Origin: Bacteroides sp. | GTDB taxonomy: Bacteria > Bacteroidota > Bacteroidia > Bacteroidales > UBA7960 | Direction of reading: 5' to 3' | Length of the DNA stretch: 35,078 nt | Assembly (NCBI GenBank): GCA_036351255.1 | Contig: JAZBOS010000113.1 | Span: 1 to 35,078, forward strand | Part shown: positions 15,891 to 24,119 of the stretch, one piece after another | Numbering within the stretch: position 1 is the stretch's first letter | How the letters are laid out: every line of letters begins with the position of its first letter | Program-made: the position numbers and the translations under genes | Notes under the pieces: model-generated | What the model saw: only the letters and a program-made list of their open reading frames with translations | Database searches by the model: none | Told to the model about the DNA's origin: nothing

Positions 15891-17153
15891 TTAAAGGATT
15901 AGTTGAATCCCGGCAAACCGGCAGAAGTCACTGAGATCAGGAATGATATTCCCGTAAACCAGTGACTGGTGGTTTCCCGGGGTTTTTTTCATCCATTCCA
16001 TCACGCTGGTATCGGTTTTTATAATGGCTTGTGTTCGGCAGAGGGCTGGATTGCCCATATTGGTTTCGATGATCTGCCCTGTGATGGCATAAATGCTTCT
16101 GAAATCCTTCCCCGTGCGGAAGATGGTCACGGGCTCCTTCCTGAGCGATCCTCCAATGCCCACGCTGAGGTCTGATTCCATGTGAGTGGTCAAAGTTGTG
16201 CCATCAGTTCCTGACAGCATATTGAAGGGTACGGTGCAATGCGCAAGGGTTAGCAGGTTTTCTTCTGCATCAATGGAGGAAGGGTTGGCCATCCATACGG
16301 GTTCACCGGTAAGCAGTTGAGCGGCCAGCATGCTGAAGGAGGCGTGAAGGTCGCCCTCGCACGAGGCTACAATGCCCTGATCGTTAGTCAGTCCCATTCC
16401 CAGGCAGGCAGTGAACCGATGCTCCAACAGGTCGAAGCACCGGATGGTGATGCCGTCCAGCCTGTAGCGGCCAATGATTTGCTGCATGGCCAGGAAAACC
16501 CTCGAGGCCTCGCCCAGGGCTTCGTCTTTGATCAGGATTTTTGAGGCCTTTTCCCTGACGGCCTCTTTCACTTCATCGCTGCTTTCTTCTTCAAGGATTT
16601 CATACCCTTCAACCAATTCCTGTATGGGAATTTTCACCAGTTTGGTGCCAAAGGTTCCGAAGTCGTTGACCCCATCGGATGAAAGCAGCCAATGGGAGGG
16701 CTCTCCAACAGCGCCAAACCGGGCTTTATGGATACGGCTTAGGGCCTGTGCTGCGCGCAGGAAGGCTTTTATTTGCAGGTGGACATTGGTCTCATCGGGG
16801 GCATAAACCAGCTTAAGAGGCCTTGTTTGACCCATGACGGCATTGATTTCAATGGCTGCAGCAAGCGAGTTGTTTCGGTTGTTGGCAAGCAGCATTACAG
16901 GGCAGGGGAGCAGATCCATCGCTTTCTGCGCCAACCGTTCCGTGCCCCCGGAACCTACCACAAGGATCAGGGCCTCAGGCTTTTCTGAAAGGGATTTAAT
17001 ATTTTTTTCAAGGGTATCAGGATCATTGATATAACCAAGGTGATGGATGGCGTTTAGGTATTCAGAGAGCAATTCCTGAAGGGGCTTTCCCCAGCGCGAA
17101 ACAAGCTGTTCTTCTTTTTCAAAGGGCGAATACAATACAAGCTGAAGGATCAT
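15891..17153 (-). CDS. L-fucose/L-arabinose isomerase-like protein
   Basis: This encodes a 420-residue protein starting MILQLVLYSPFEKEEQLV. It has an N-terminal Rossmann-like part with ILVVGSGGTERLAQ (near 62), and a C-terminal part with LGMGLTNDQGIVASCEGDLHASFSMLAAQLLTG-type residues; the CEGDLHA and GMGL segments resemble the metal-site region of FucI-like isomerases. Bacteroidota carry such proteins, and the substrate is not established. The open frame extends 39 codons upstream, but those run into short GTTGAATG-type repeats, so the Met at 17153 is preferred. It converges on the peptidase gene with no gap and diverges from the helicase gene. Confidence 0.65.
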   Translation of the reverse strand: MILQLVLYSPFEKEEQLVSRWGKPLQELLSEYLNAIHHLGYINDPDTLEKNIKSLSEKPEALILVVGSGGTERLAQKAMDLLPCPVMLLANNRNNSLAAAIEINAVMGQTRPLKLVYAPDETNVHLQIKAFLRAAQALSRIHKARFGAVGEPSHWLLSSDGVNDFGTFGTKLVKIPIQELVEGYEILEEESSDEVKEAVREKASKILIKDEALGEASRVFLAMQQIIGRYRLDGITIRCFDLLEHRFTACLGMGLTNDQGIVASCEGDLHASFSMLAAQLLTGEPVWMANPSSIDAEENLLTLAHCTVPFNMLSGTDGTTLTTHMESDLSVGIGGSLRKEPVTIFRTGKDFRSIYAITGQIIETNMGNPALCRTQAIIKTDTSVMEWMKKTPGNHQSLVYGNIIPDLSDFCRFAGIQLIL

Positions 17154-17286
17154 TGCTTTTCTTTTTTGTAAAAATAGTGGATTAAGTTGAATGTTGGAAA
17201 AGTTGAATGTTGAATGGTTTATACGCAATAATAACAATGACAACAATGATAAGTCAGGCAACAATGACAACCAAAGAAAAATTTCC
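17154..17286. repeat. Short direct repeats in a divergent promoter region
   Basis: AAGTTGAATGTTG occurs at 17184-17196 and 17200-17212, and AACAATGACAAC at 17233-17244 and 17260-17271. These lie between the divergent fucose-isomerase-like and helicase genes and look like slippage-type, low-complexity repeats. Confidence 0.5.
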
Positions 17287-17294
17287 TATCTTTG
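17287..17294 (+). promoter_or_regulatory. Candidate -7 element of the DEAD-box helicase gene
   Basis: TATCTTTG is a full -7 match; AATG (17263-17266) lies 20 bases upstream at the -33 position, a partial match to TTTG. Transcription from here would give a leader of about 50 bases. Confidence 0.5.
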
Positions 17295-17353
17295 CGCGTT
17301 TTATATTTCATTCATTCAAGGGGCTTTAGCCCCATTATCCTAATCTGTTTATT

Positions 17354-18634
17354 TTGGACTTTCTTTCATTCGATTTTGATGAACGCATCATGGAAGGAAT
17401 CGACGCCATGAATTACAAGGCGCCGACACCCATCCAGCAAGAGGTGATCCCTGAGATCCTTCAGGGCAGTGACCTGATTGCCTGTGCCCAGACCGGTACC
17501 GGCAAAACGGCGGCCTTCCTGCTTCCCATGCTTCACAAAATTATTACCCGCCCCGCCGGCGACCACATTAAGGGGCTTATCATTGTGCCCACCCGTGAGC
17601 TGGCCATTCAAATTGCCCAGCAACTGGAGGGGTTTTCCTATTTTTCAAATGTCAGTTCACTGGCTGTCTTTGGGGGTGGCGATGGCGCGACCTATTCCAA
17701 CGAGAAGCGCGCCATGAGCCAGGGCGTGGACATTGTGGTATGTACGCCCGGCCGTATGATCAGCCACCTCAATATGGGCTATGTGAAAATGGACAAGTTG
17801 CAGTACCTGGTGCTCGACGAAGCTGACCGTATGCTCGACATGGGCTTTTTCGACGACATCATGAAGATCATTTCTTACATACCCAACAAAAGGCAGAGCC
17901 TGTTATTCTCGGCTACGATGCCTCCCAAGATCAGGGATATGGCCAGGAAGATCCTTCAGAAACCCAAAGAGATCAATATCGCTGCCGCTACTCCGCCCGA
18001 GAAGATCCGCCAGGAGGCTTATGTGGTGTATGAAAATCAAAAGGTACCGCTTGTCAAGGATCTGGTGCATAAGGATAAAGACCTGAAGACCATCGTCATT
18101 TTTTGCGACACCAAATCGATGGTGAAGCAGCTGAGCCGCGACTTAAAGAAAACAATCCGTTTGGTTGAAGAGATCCATTCCGATCTTGAACAGGCAGAGC
18201 GTGAATCGGTGATGAATCGGTTCAAGAGCAGGCAAACCAGGGTTTTGGTGGCTACCGATATCATATCCCGCGGCATCGATGTGGAAGACATTGACCTGGT
18301 AATCAACTTCAACGTGCCACAGGATGCCGAGGATTACGTGCATCGCATCGGGCGCACCGCCCGTGCACAGGCTGATGGGAAAGCCTGCACCCTGATCGGT
18401 GAGAAGGAGCAGCGGCGTTTCGCTGCCATCGAACGTTTTCTGGGCAGGGAGGTGGAGAAGGTGACACTTTCTGAAAAACTGGGCAAGGGCCCGGAATATC
18501 AGCCCGAAAAGCAGCCATCTTTTCGGGGGCATAAACCTCATCACAACCAAAAATTCAATCAGAGACGACAGCAGGGCCGGGGCCAGAGGTCAACGGGTAA
18601 CGGTCAGCGTTCATCCAATAAACCTGTTTCCTAA
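17354..18634 (+). CDS. DEAD-box ATP-dependent RNA helicase (RhlE-like)
   Basis: This 426-residue helicase remodels RNA structure with ATP. Motifs in order: Q motif with PTPIQQEVIP (24-33), AQTGTGKT (45-52), PTRELAIQ, TPGRMI, DEAD (about 155-158), SAT, the C-domain VATDIISRGIDVEDIDLVIN and HRIGRTAR. The C-terminal tail (from about 385) is basic and rich in Gln, Arg and Gly, typical of RNA-binding extensions. The start is a TTG at 17354: it gives MDFLSFDFDERIMEGIDAM, with the Phe-rich segment expected before the Q motif, while the first ATG would remove it. There is no in-frame upstream ATG close by. The transporter gene follows 15 bases later. Confidence 0.93.
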   Translation: MDFLSFDFDERIMEGIDAMNYKAPTPIQQEVIPEILQGSDLIACAQTGTGKTAAFLLPMLHKIITRPAGDHIKGLIIVPTRELAIQIAQQLEGFSYFSNVSSLAVFGGGDGATYSNEKRAMSQGVDIVVCTPGRMISHLNMGYVKMDKLQYLVLDEADRMLDMGFFDDIMKIISYIPNKRQSLLFSATMPPKIRDMARKILQKPKEINIAAATPPEKIRQEAYVVYENQKVPLVKDLVHKDKDLKTIVIFCDTKSMVKQLSRDLKKTIRLVEEIHSDLEQAERESVMNRFKSRQTRVLVATDIISRGIDVEDIDLVINFNVPQDAEDYVHRIGRTARAQADGKACTLIGEKEQRRFAAIERFLGREVEKVTLSEKLGKGPEYQPEKQPSFRGHKPHHNQKFNQRRQQGRGQRSTGNGQRSSNKPVS

Positions 18635-18649
18635 TTTAAACTGAAAACT

Positions 18650-19957
18650 ATGCTACCCTTTCAGAAAAGACTTAGCAACTTCTTCTATGCGATCCTGAGC
18701 TTGCCGGCCACCGCAATGGGGTTTGGCCTTTCTGTTCAGATCGCTGCCCTGAGCTGGATTTTACGCACCCAGTACGGGCTCGATATCCACGAGATAGGGA
18801 TTGTATGGGCTGCTGGCCCCATTGCTGGTATACTGGGGCAGCCCATCATTGGGCTCATTAGCGACAAGGTATGGTTCTGGGGCGGACGGCGCAGGCCCTT
18901 CATCCTGGTGGGCGGATTGCTCGCAGGTCTGGCCATATTTGCCCTCCCTCACATCGGAGCCATTGACACCTTTCTGGGCATCGGCAGTATTATGGCTGTG
19001 GCCATCACCATTGCCCTGACGCTCGACCTGGCCATTAACATCAGTTTTAACCCCACACGTTCCATCATTGCTGATGTTACGCCTGACGGTCCTCCCCGTA
19101 CAAAGGGTTATACCTGGATGCAGTCAATCTCCAACCTGTTTGGTAGTATGGCTTACCTAGTGGGCGCCTTGTTTGGAAACTTCATTCTGATCTATGTGGG
19201 GGTAGCTGTTATTTTGCTGTTCTCCATCATCCCGGTTTTCTTTATCGAGGAGCCGCGCCACCTGGAAGAGGAAGCCAAGGAAGGGGATGAACCCGTGAAG
19301 GAGACCAAAACCCAATGGGGCGAACTGTGGAAGATATACATTGCTCATGGTTTTAGCTGGCTGGGTATACAAACCATGTTTATTTATGCTATCATCTTTA
19401 TTGAGAAGAAAATAAATCCTTATTCTCCCGGGGTGGATGTTGCGGCCACTGACCTGGTCACCGGGCAGATCATAGGCTGGTCGTTCTTTTTGCTGAACGC
19501 TGTAGGTGCCATCTGGCCCATCTTTGTCCTCGAGCCAATTGCACGCAAAATCGGAAGAGTAAAAACCCACGTATTAGCTGTAGCTTTGATGGCCCTGGGA
19601 TATTTTGCCATTGTCTTTTTTGCACGGAACCAGATCAGCCTTTATGTGTTGATGGCAATCCTTAGCTTTGGCTGGGCTGCAGTGGTTTCTTTGCCTTTTG
19701 CCATCATGTCAGAAAAAGTAAACAGGGCCCGCATGGGATTCTTTATGGGCATCTTTAACCTTTCGGTTGTGCTTCCCCAACTGGTGGCCAGCTTTGTGAT
19801 GGGCTTCGTGATTAAAGCCCTTGCTGACCCACGCACCGTGTTCATCATCAGTGGCATCAGCCTGTCGATTTCTGCTTTCCTCTGGATATTCGTTTCCGAA
19901 GGAAAGAAAAAGTCAGTGCCTGAGGTTGAAATCCAGCCCCAGGGAATCAAACATTGA
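18650..19957 (+). CDS. MFS transporter, SLC45-like sugar:cation symporter family
   Basis: This 435-residue protein has about 12 predicted membrane helices. After the second helix it holds GQPIIGLISDKVWFWGGRRR, which is the MFS loop motif in the G-R-R-R-P-F form found in the SLC45/GPH-like sucrose and maltose transporters. NPTRSIIADVTPD near 140 is another feature of that group. A charged loop (EEEAKEGDEPVKETKTQW, near 205-222) joins the two halves. It probably imports a disaccharide or related sugar with a cation, but the substrate cannot be read from the sequence. It follows the helicase gene by 15 bases and ends at a terminator. Confidence 0.8.
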   Translation: MLPFQKRLSNFFYAILSLPATAMGFGLSVQIAALSWILRTQYGLDIHEIGIVWAAGPIAGILGQPIIGLISDKVWFWGGRRRPFILVGGLLAGLAIFALPHIGAIDTFLGIGSIMAVAITIALTLDLAINISFNPTRSIIADVTPDGPPRTKGYTWMQSISNLFGSMAYLVGALFGNFILIYVGVAVILLFSIIPVFFIEEPRHLEEEAKEGDEPVKETKTQWGELWKIYIAHGFSWLGIQTMFIYAIIFIEKKINPYSPGVDVAATDLVTGQIIGWSFFLLNAVGAIWPIFVLEPIARKIGRVKTHVLAVALMALGYFAIVFFARNQISLYVLMAILSFGWAAVVSLPFAIMSEKVNRARMGFFMGIFNLSVVLPQLVASFVMGFVIKALADPRTVFIISGISLSISAFLWIFVSEGKKKSVPEVEIQPQGIKH

Positions 19958-19986
19958 TCAGGATATAATTCCTTTAAGAAATTCTT

Positions 19987-20023
19987 AAAGAGGCTGCCTC
20001 TAAGCAAGGGGGTAGCCTCTTTT
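19987..20023 (+). terminator. Intrinsic terminator after the MFS gene
   Basis: AAAGAGGCT (19987-19995) pairs perfectly with AGCCTCTTT (20014-20022), ending in a short T run. Its first four bases also belong to a second inverted repeat, CTTTAAGAA (19972-19980) with TTCTTAAAG (19982-19990), so the two hairpins cannot form together. Confidence 0.75.
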
Positions 20024-20456
20024 CATTCTTCGACCGTAAGGCGGTTCGACATACATCCTGCCAAAGCGCAAGGTTTTTCCCCATTTATTAACGTTTAAAG
20101 AAAATATTGTCACCTTTCCAGGCTTATGCAAAATGCCAATTCAGACTATATTTAACCAGTGTTTAACCGGTGTTTAACCAATTTAAAACGGTTAAACACC
20201 GGTTAAACACCGGTTAAACTTTAATTATGGATACTTGAAAAATGGGCTTAGAAAGGTGCTTGAGGGGTATTTTCACAGACAATGAAAAAACAAGTGACTA
20301 TTCATTTGAGTTGGCTACATTTTACTTTGTTGGAAAAGGAAGGTAAAGAAATTCCTGCAAGCGAAAATGAAGAAATCAAAAGCCACCCTGAAAGTTAGGA
20401 TGTTATGTGGTGGGATTGATCTTTTTGGGCAACCGATGAAGCGTTTAAGGCATAAT
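20024..20456. other. Long convergent intergenic region
   Basis: This region lies between the converging MFS and ilvE genes. It holds the phased palindrome at 20151-20218 and one 38-codon open frame (20282-20398, starting MKKQVTIHLSWLHF) with no recognisable domain or promoter. I see no RNA gene. The region is AT-rich and looks non-coding. Confidence 0.55.
20151..20218. repeat. Phased palindromic element E2
   Basis: This 68-base inverted repeat is centred between 20184 and 20185. Each arm has three 11-base units: GTTTAACCGGT-type on the left and CG-GT-TAAAC-A-C on the right. CG steps (or their CA variants) begin at 20157, 20168, 20179, 20189, 20200 and 20211, so the spacing is 11-11-10-11-11. 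Two left-arm steps (20157 and 20179) are CA instead of CG, the change expected from loss at a CpG; these and one pair inside the centre are the only mismatches. The centre is ATTTAAAA. On the right, TATGG (20226-20230) has TGG 15 bases beyond the last CG. It lies between convergent genes that already have terminators. Confidence 0.9.
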
Positions 20457-20494
20457 AAAAAAAAACCGCCCCAGCATGCTGAGACGGTTTTTTA
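20457..20494 (-). terminator. Intrinsic terminator of ilvE
   Basis: A long stem centred on CAGCATGCTG (20472-20481) has outer arms AAAAACCG (20461-20468) and CGGTTTTT (20485-20492). Two non-complementary positions become G-U pairs only in the reverse-strand RNA, and the A run at 20457-20465 gives a U tract in that direction. It therefore serves ilvE. Confidence 0.85.
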
Positions 20495-20510
20495 AAGTTT
20501 TTTTATTCTT

Positions 20511-21530
20511 TTAATCCAGGATGGTAATCCAACCGTGGGTATCGGGTTCTTCTCCGTATTGAATACTGATCAACTTCTGATACAATTTGGTGGAGATTGG
20601 ACCGGCCTTTCCGTCTTTTGAGAACTGGTACTCTTTACCAGTCTCACGCACCACGATCTTGCCAATGGGCGTGATGATGGCTGCAGTGCCACAAGCCCCG
20701 GCCTCCTCGAAGTCTGCCAGTTCTTCTACTGCCAACTGGCGGCGTTCCACCTTTAAGCCCATTTCTTCAGCCATCTGCATTAAACTCATATTGGTAATGG
20801 AGGGCAGGATTGAATGTGATTTCGGGGTTACATAGGTGTTGTCTTTAATGGCGAAGAAGTTAGCCGGGCCTGCTTCATCAATGTATTTCTTTTCTTTCGC
20901 TTCCAGGAAGATTACCGAAGCGTATCCTTCTTTCTTGGCCCTTTCAGAGGCTGCCAGACTGCCAGCGTAGTTTCCGCCGACCTTGATATGTCCTGTTCCC
21001 AGCGGCGCCGCACGGTCATAATCGTGAACGATCTGCATGGTCACCGGCTTAAAGCCTTCCTTGAAGTAAGGTCCAACAGGTCCAACAAACACCATGAACA
21101 GGTACTCTTTTGCGGGGCTAACCCCAACCTGCACGCCGGTGCCGATCAGCAGTGGACGGATATAGAGTGATGCGCCATGGCCATAGGGGGGAACAAAACG
21201 TTCATTCATTTTGACGGCTTTGGTTACCATTTCGAAGAAAAGTTCTTCCGGAACCTGGGCCATCAAAACGCCTTCAGCTGATTTGCGGATTCTTTTGGCA
21301 TTCTCCTGCCAACGGAACAGGCGAATCTTGCCATCCTTGCCACGGTAGGCTTTCATGCCTTCAAAGGCTTCCTGCCCATAGTGGAGGCAGGTGGCCCCCA
21401 TGTGAATGTTTATGACCTCGGATGAGGAGACTTCAACTTCACCCCACTTCCCATCACGGTAATAGCAGCGCACGTTGTAGTCTGTCTTAAAATAGCCGAA
21501 AGGGAGTTTTCCCCAGTCTGTGTCTTGCAT
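20511..21530 (-). CDS. ilvE: Branched-chain amino acid aminotransferase
   Basis: This 339-residue, class IV PLP enzyme moves the amino group between glutamate and leucine, isoleucine or valine. The PLP lysine is Lys183 in HIKVGGNYAGSLAASE. Other conserved parts are HYGQEAFEGMKAYRG (50-64) and the FEEAGACGTAAIITPIG segment near the C-terminus that binds cofactor phosphate. Its length fits the longer BCAT subfamily (about 340-360 residues). It has a good terminator and no cotranscribed neighbour; dacB ends 110 bases upstream. The kor operon in the same window may use the 2-oxoacids it makes. Confidence 0.95.
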   Translation of the reverse strand: MQDTDWGKLPFGYFKTDYNVRCYYRDGKWGEVEVSSSEVINIHMGATCLHYGQEAFEGMKAYRGKDGKIRLFRWQENAKRIRKSAEGVLMAQVPEELFFEMVTKAVKMNERFVPPYGHGASLYIRPLLIGTGVQVGVSPAKEYLFMVFVGPVGPYFKEGFKPVTMQIVHDYDRAAPLGTGHIKVGGNYAGSLAASERAKKEGYASVIFLEAKEKKYIDEAGPANFFAIKDNTYVTPKSHSILPSITNMSLMQMAEEMGLKVERRQLAVEELADFEEAGACGTAAIITPIGKIVVRETGKEYQFSKDGKAGPISTKLYQKLISIQYGEEPDTHGWITILD

Positions 21531-21640
21531 ATCTCTATATATTTATAAAAGTTAAGAAAAATTACACTTTGCTCGCTAAATTATAATAAATTTTTCTTCT
21601 TTAATTGGTTTCTGATTAAATTTTTCATCGAAAAAGGGGT

Positions 21641-23137
21641 TTATTGGTTATACCTTGTAATGGCATCCATGAGGCCTGTCAATTTTTCGCGCATCGAGGC
21701 CGGCGTTCCTTCATAATGGTTTACAATGATGGCAAAAGCCAGGGTTTTTCCTTCGCGGGTGCGGGTCATTCCGGCATACGACCTGACGTTGGCAAGGTAG
21801 CCGCTTTTGGCCCGTAAAACATTTTCTGAAGGCGTACCCCTGAAGCTTCCCGCAATCGACCCGGTGCGCCCGGCCAGCGGAAGCCCGGCAATAAAAAACC
21901 TGGCTGACTGGCTTCCTGCCGTTTCCTGTAAAACCATCGCGAGTTGTCGTACCGTGATCCGGTTGGAAGGCGAAAGGCCACTGCCGTCATAAAGAAACAT
22001 CCCCCTGGTATCAAGACCCCTGCCGTTCCAATATTCTTTTATGGCCTCAACACCTGCCTCTGTGCTGCCTTCCCCTTTGATGATACTTCCCAGGGTTTTG
22101 AGCAGGTTCTCGGCATAGGTGTTCACACTATTGAGGTTGGTATGACCTGCCAGGCTAAACAGGGGAGGGGACTTCCAGATGCTCAGTAAACGGAATGGTT
22201 CAGTTATACGGATATTTTCGGTTGATAATTCCCTATGGGAAATAGCTGGCTTTCCCTGCGTAATGTTGATTTTCGTCAGGAAATCGCTGAAAGAGGCAGC
22301 CACGAATAAAGGGGGATCAGGTATGGACCCTTTGACCGGGAAATTATTGCTGCCCAATGGAACGGTGCCTGTCAGGGTTCGCTGCATCTGGTAAGGCGCC
22401 CCGAAAATATACACCTGGTCGCCTGAACCCCTTTTGCCGGTGGTTACCTGGTTGATCAGTTCCATACCCGGGACAGGGGGTTCGGTAAAGAGCACCTTGG
22501 CTGGCAGTCCTTCCGCCTGGGCAGGCTTAAAATAGACCGTATAAAGATTCTCATTAGCTGTCAGTCCGCTGGCCCCGGCACCGTAATAGTTGCCCATATC
22601 CTCCCATATCCACTTTCGTGGGATCATTTCATCGTCGAAAATGGAAGCATCGGCAACGATGCTGCCGGTGATCTTTTTTATGCCGGCCCTCCGAATGTTT
22701 TCCAGCCATTGCAGGAACACCCTGTCCAGGTTCAGCGAATCGTGCAGGTTGGTAGAACCAAAGCTTGGATCTCCGCTGCCCTTGATGACCAGGTCGCCGT
22801 GAAGAGTCCCTTCGCTATCAATACGTCCGGTATATCCCAGGGTGGTTTTATAACGGAACTCCGGGCCCAGCATCAGCAGGGCAGAGGCAGTGGTCAATAC
22901 CTTTTGAGTGGAGGCAGGAACCAGAGCCATATCGGCATTGTGCGAGCCCAGCACCCGCCCGTTTGAAACATCCATCACACAGATACCCCAGCTTGCACGG
23001 GCAAGGGCAGGATCCTTTGAAAACTCAATGATAGCATTTTCAAGGGAAGATACCGGTCCGGAGGTTTCTGATGAGGTGAATGAAAGCAGGAAGGCCGCAA
23101 AGAAAATGATGACCAGTAATGGCTTCCGTTTTTTCAT
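21641..23137 (-). CDS. dacB: D-alanyl-D-alanine carboxypeptidase/endopeptidase, PBP4 type (S13)
   Basis: This 498-residue periplasmic enzyme trims or opens peptidoglycan crosslinks. A signal peptide covers about residues 1-21. The nucleophile motif SxxK is STQK (Ser76-Lys79) in VPASTQKVLTTASALL. The second motif lies in YDGSGLSPSNRIT, and the KTG box is KSG in LRAKSGYLANVRS. The long insertion between the first two motifs fits the S13 family, and total length matches PBP4. It begins 48 bases after the MCE gene and probably belongs to the same envelope operon, third after the amidase and MCE genes. Confidence 0.93.
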   Translation of the reverse strand: MKKRKPLLVIIFFAAFLLSFTSSETSGPVSSLENAIIEFSKDPALARASWGICVMDVSNGRVLGSHNADMALVPASTQKVLTTASALLMLGPEFRYKTTLGYTGRIDSEGTLHGDLVIKGSGDPSFGSTNLHDSLNLDRVFLQWLENIRRAGIKKITGSIVADASIFDDEMIPRKWIWEDMGNYYGAGASGLTANENLYTVYFKPAQAEGLPAKVLFTEPPVPGMELINQVTTGKRGSGDQVYIFGAPYQMQRTLTGTVPLGSNNFPVKGSIPDPPLFVAASFSDFLTKINITQGKPAISHRELSTENIRITEPFRLLSIWKSPPLFSLAGHTNLNSVNTYAENLLKTLGSIIKGEGSTEAGVEAIKEYWNGRGLDTRGMFLYDGSGLSPSNRITVRQLAMVLQETAGSQSARFFIAGLPLAGRTGSIAGSFRGTPSENVLRAKSGYLANVRSYAGMTRTREGKTLAFAIIVNHYEGTPASMREKLTGLMDAITRYNQ

Positions 23138-23185
23138 CGGCAGTATATGTTTTTGTGCTTTTCGGGCAAAAAGCCCCTCCGCACG

Positions 23186-24109
23186 TTAATTCCTTCCAAA
23201 CACCGAGACATTGATGTACCGGCGCGGGTTCAGCCGGATATCTTCGAGCAGCAGATCCAGCTTCTTTGAGGAGGTTTCCAGGTTTTGATACAAGGCATCA
23301 TCATTCACCAGCAGGCCAATACTGCCTTCGCCCCGTTGTATTTTGCCCATTGTTTTTGATAGGGCTTCCATGGTCGTGTTGACCTCTTCCATGGTGCGGG
23401 TAATCTCAAGGGCTGCAAGGGTATCACTGATGCTGGAGAAGTTATGAATGATATTGGTAATCGATTCGTTGTTTTCCTTCAGATTGGTGGTGATGGATTC
23501 TGCATTTGCCATGATCGCATCCAGCCTGTCAGACTGCTTGTCAACCGTTACCATGGTATTCTTCAGGCTTTCAATGCTCTGGGTGAGGTTGTTTTGGGTA
23601 TCCTCATTAAAGACATACTGGATGGCAGCCATAACCGAATCGACTCTGGCCAAAAGGGCCTCTGCCTGCTCTTTCACCGGGCCAAGCTGCTTGGCCACAT
23701 CCTCCATAATGGAAGTAGTGGTGCGTGAAACAAGGGTATCCCCATTGGAAACAGCCACAGGCGCATCTCCAAGGAGGAGTTCTATTTCGCGAAAGCCCAT
23801 AAAATCTGCTCCTTTCAGGTGGGCCAAAGAGTTTGCAGGAATGCCGATTTCTTTGTTGAGGATCATGCTGACAACAATCCTGCCCGAGCCATCAGGATGA
23901 AATCTGATCTTATCCACTTGCCCGATCTTGACCCCGGAAACAATTACAGGGTTGGTTTCAACAAGTCCGGTAACATTATCAAATTCGGAATATATGGTCA
24001 TTTGTCGGGAAAATATATCCCTGCCCTTAAGATAGGAAATACCCCAAATAAACAGGAACAAGGTCAATGTTCCCAAAAGGCCTAGTTTAACTTCTCTGGA
24101 AATTTTCAA
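23186..24109 (-). CDS. MlaD/MCE family lipid-transport protein
   Basis: This 307-residue protein has one N-terminal membrane helix (about residues 9-27) followed by an MCE domain with FDNVTGLVETNPVIVSGVKI and GQVDKIRFH (about 42-78). The rest is mostly helical and rich in Thr/Asn/Gln (about 135-270), likely a coiled stalk. MCE proteins form hexameric rings that move lipids between membranes, with an MlaE permease and MlaF ATPase. Those partners are not in the window. It lies 10 bases after the amidase gene, which makes cotranscription very likely. Confidence 0.88.
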   Translation of the reverse strand: MKISREVKLGLLGTLTLFLFIWGISYLKGRDIFSRQMTIYSEFDNVTGLVETNPVIVSGVKIGQVDKIRFHPDGSGRIVVSMILNKEIGIPANSLAHLKGADFMGFREIELLLGDAPVAVSNGDTLVSRTTTSIMEDVAKQLGPVKEQAEALLARVDSVMAAIQYVFNEDTQNNLTQSIESLKNTMVTVDKQSDRLDAIMANAESITTNLKENNESITNIIHNFSSISDTLAALEITRTMEEVNTTMEALSKTMGKIQRGEGSIGLLVNDDALYQNLETSSKKLDLLLEDIRLNPRRYINVSVFGRN

Positions 24110-24119
24110 AACGGGAAAA

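Noticed and set aside
17154..17270. 39-codon N-terminal extension of the fucose-isomerase-like protein
   Set aside because: It is encoded by short direct repeats and reads as low-complexity Leu/Asn-rich residues; the Met at 17153 is a better start.
20282..20398. 38-codon open frame (MKKQVTIHL...) in the convergent gap
   Set aside because: No domain, promoter or neighbour support; it could be a remnant, so it is mentioned only in the gap description.
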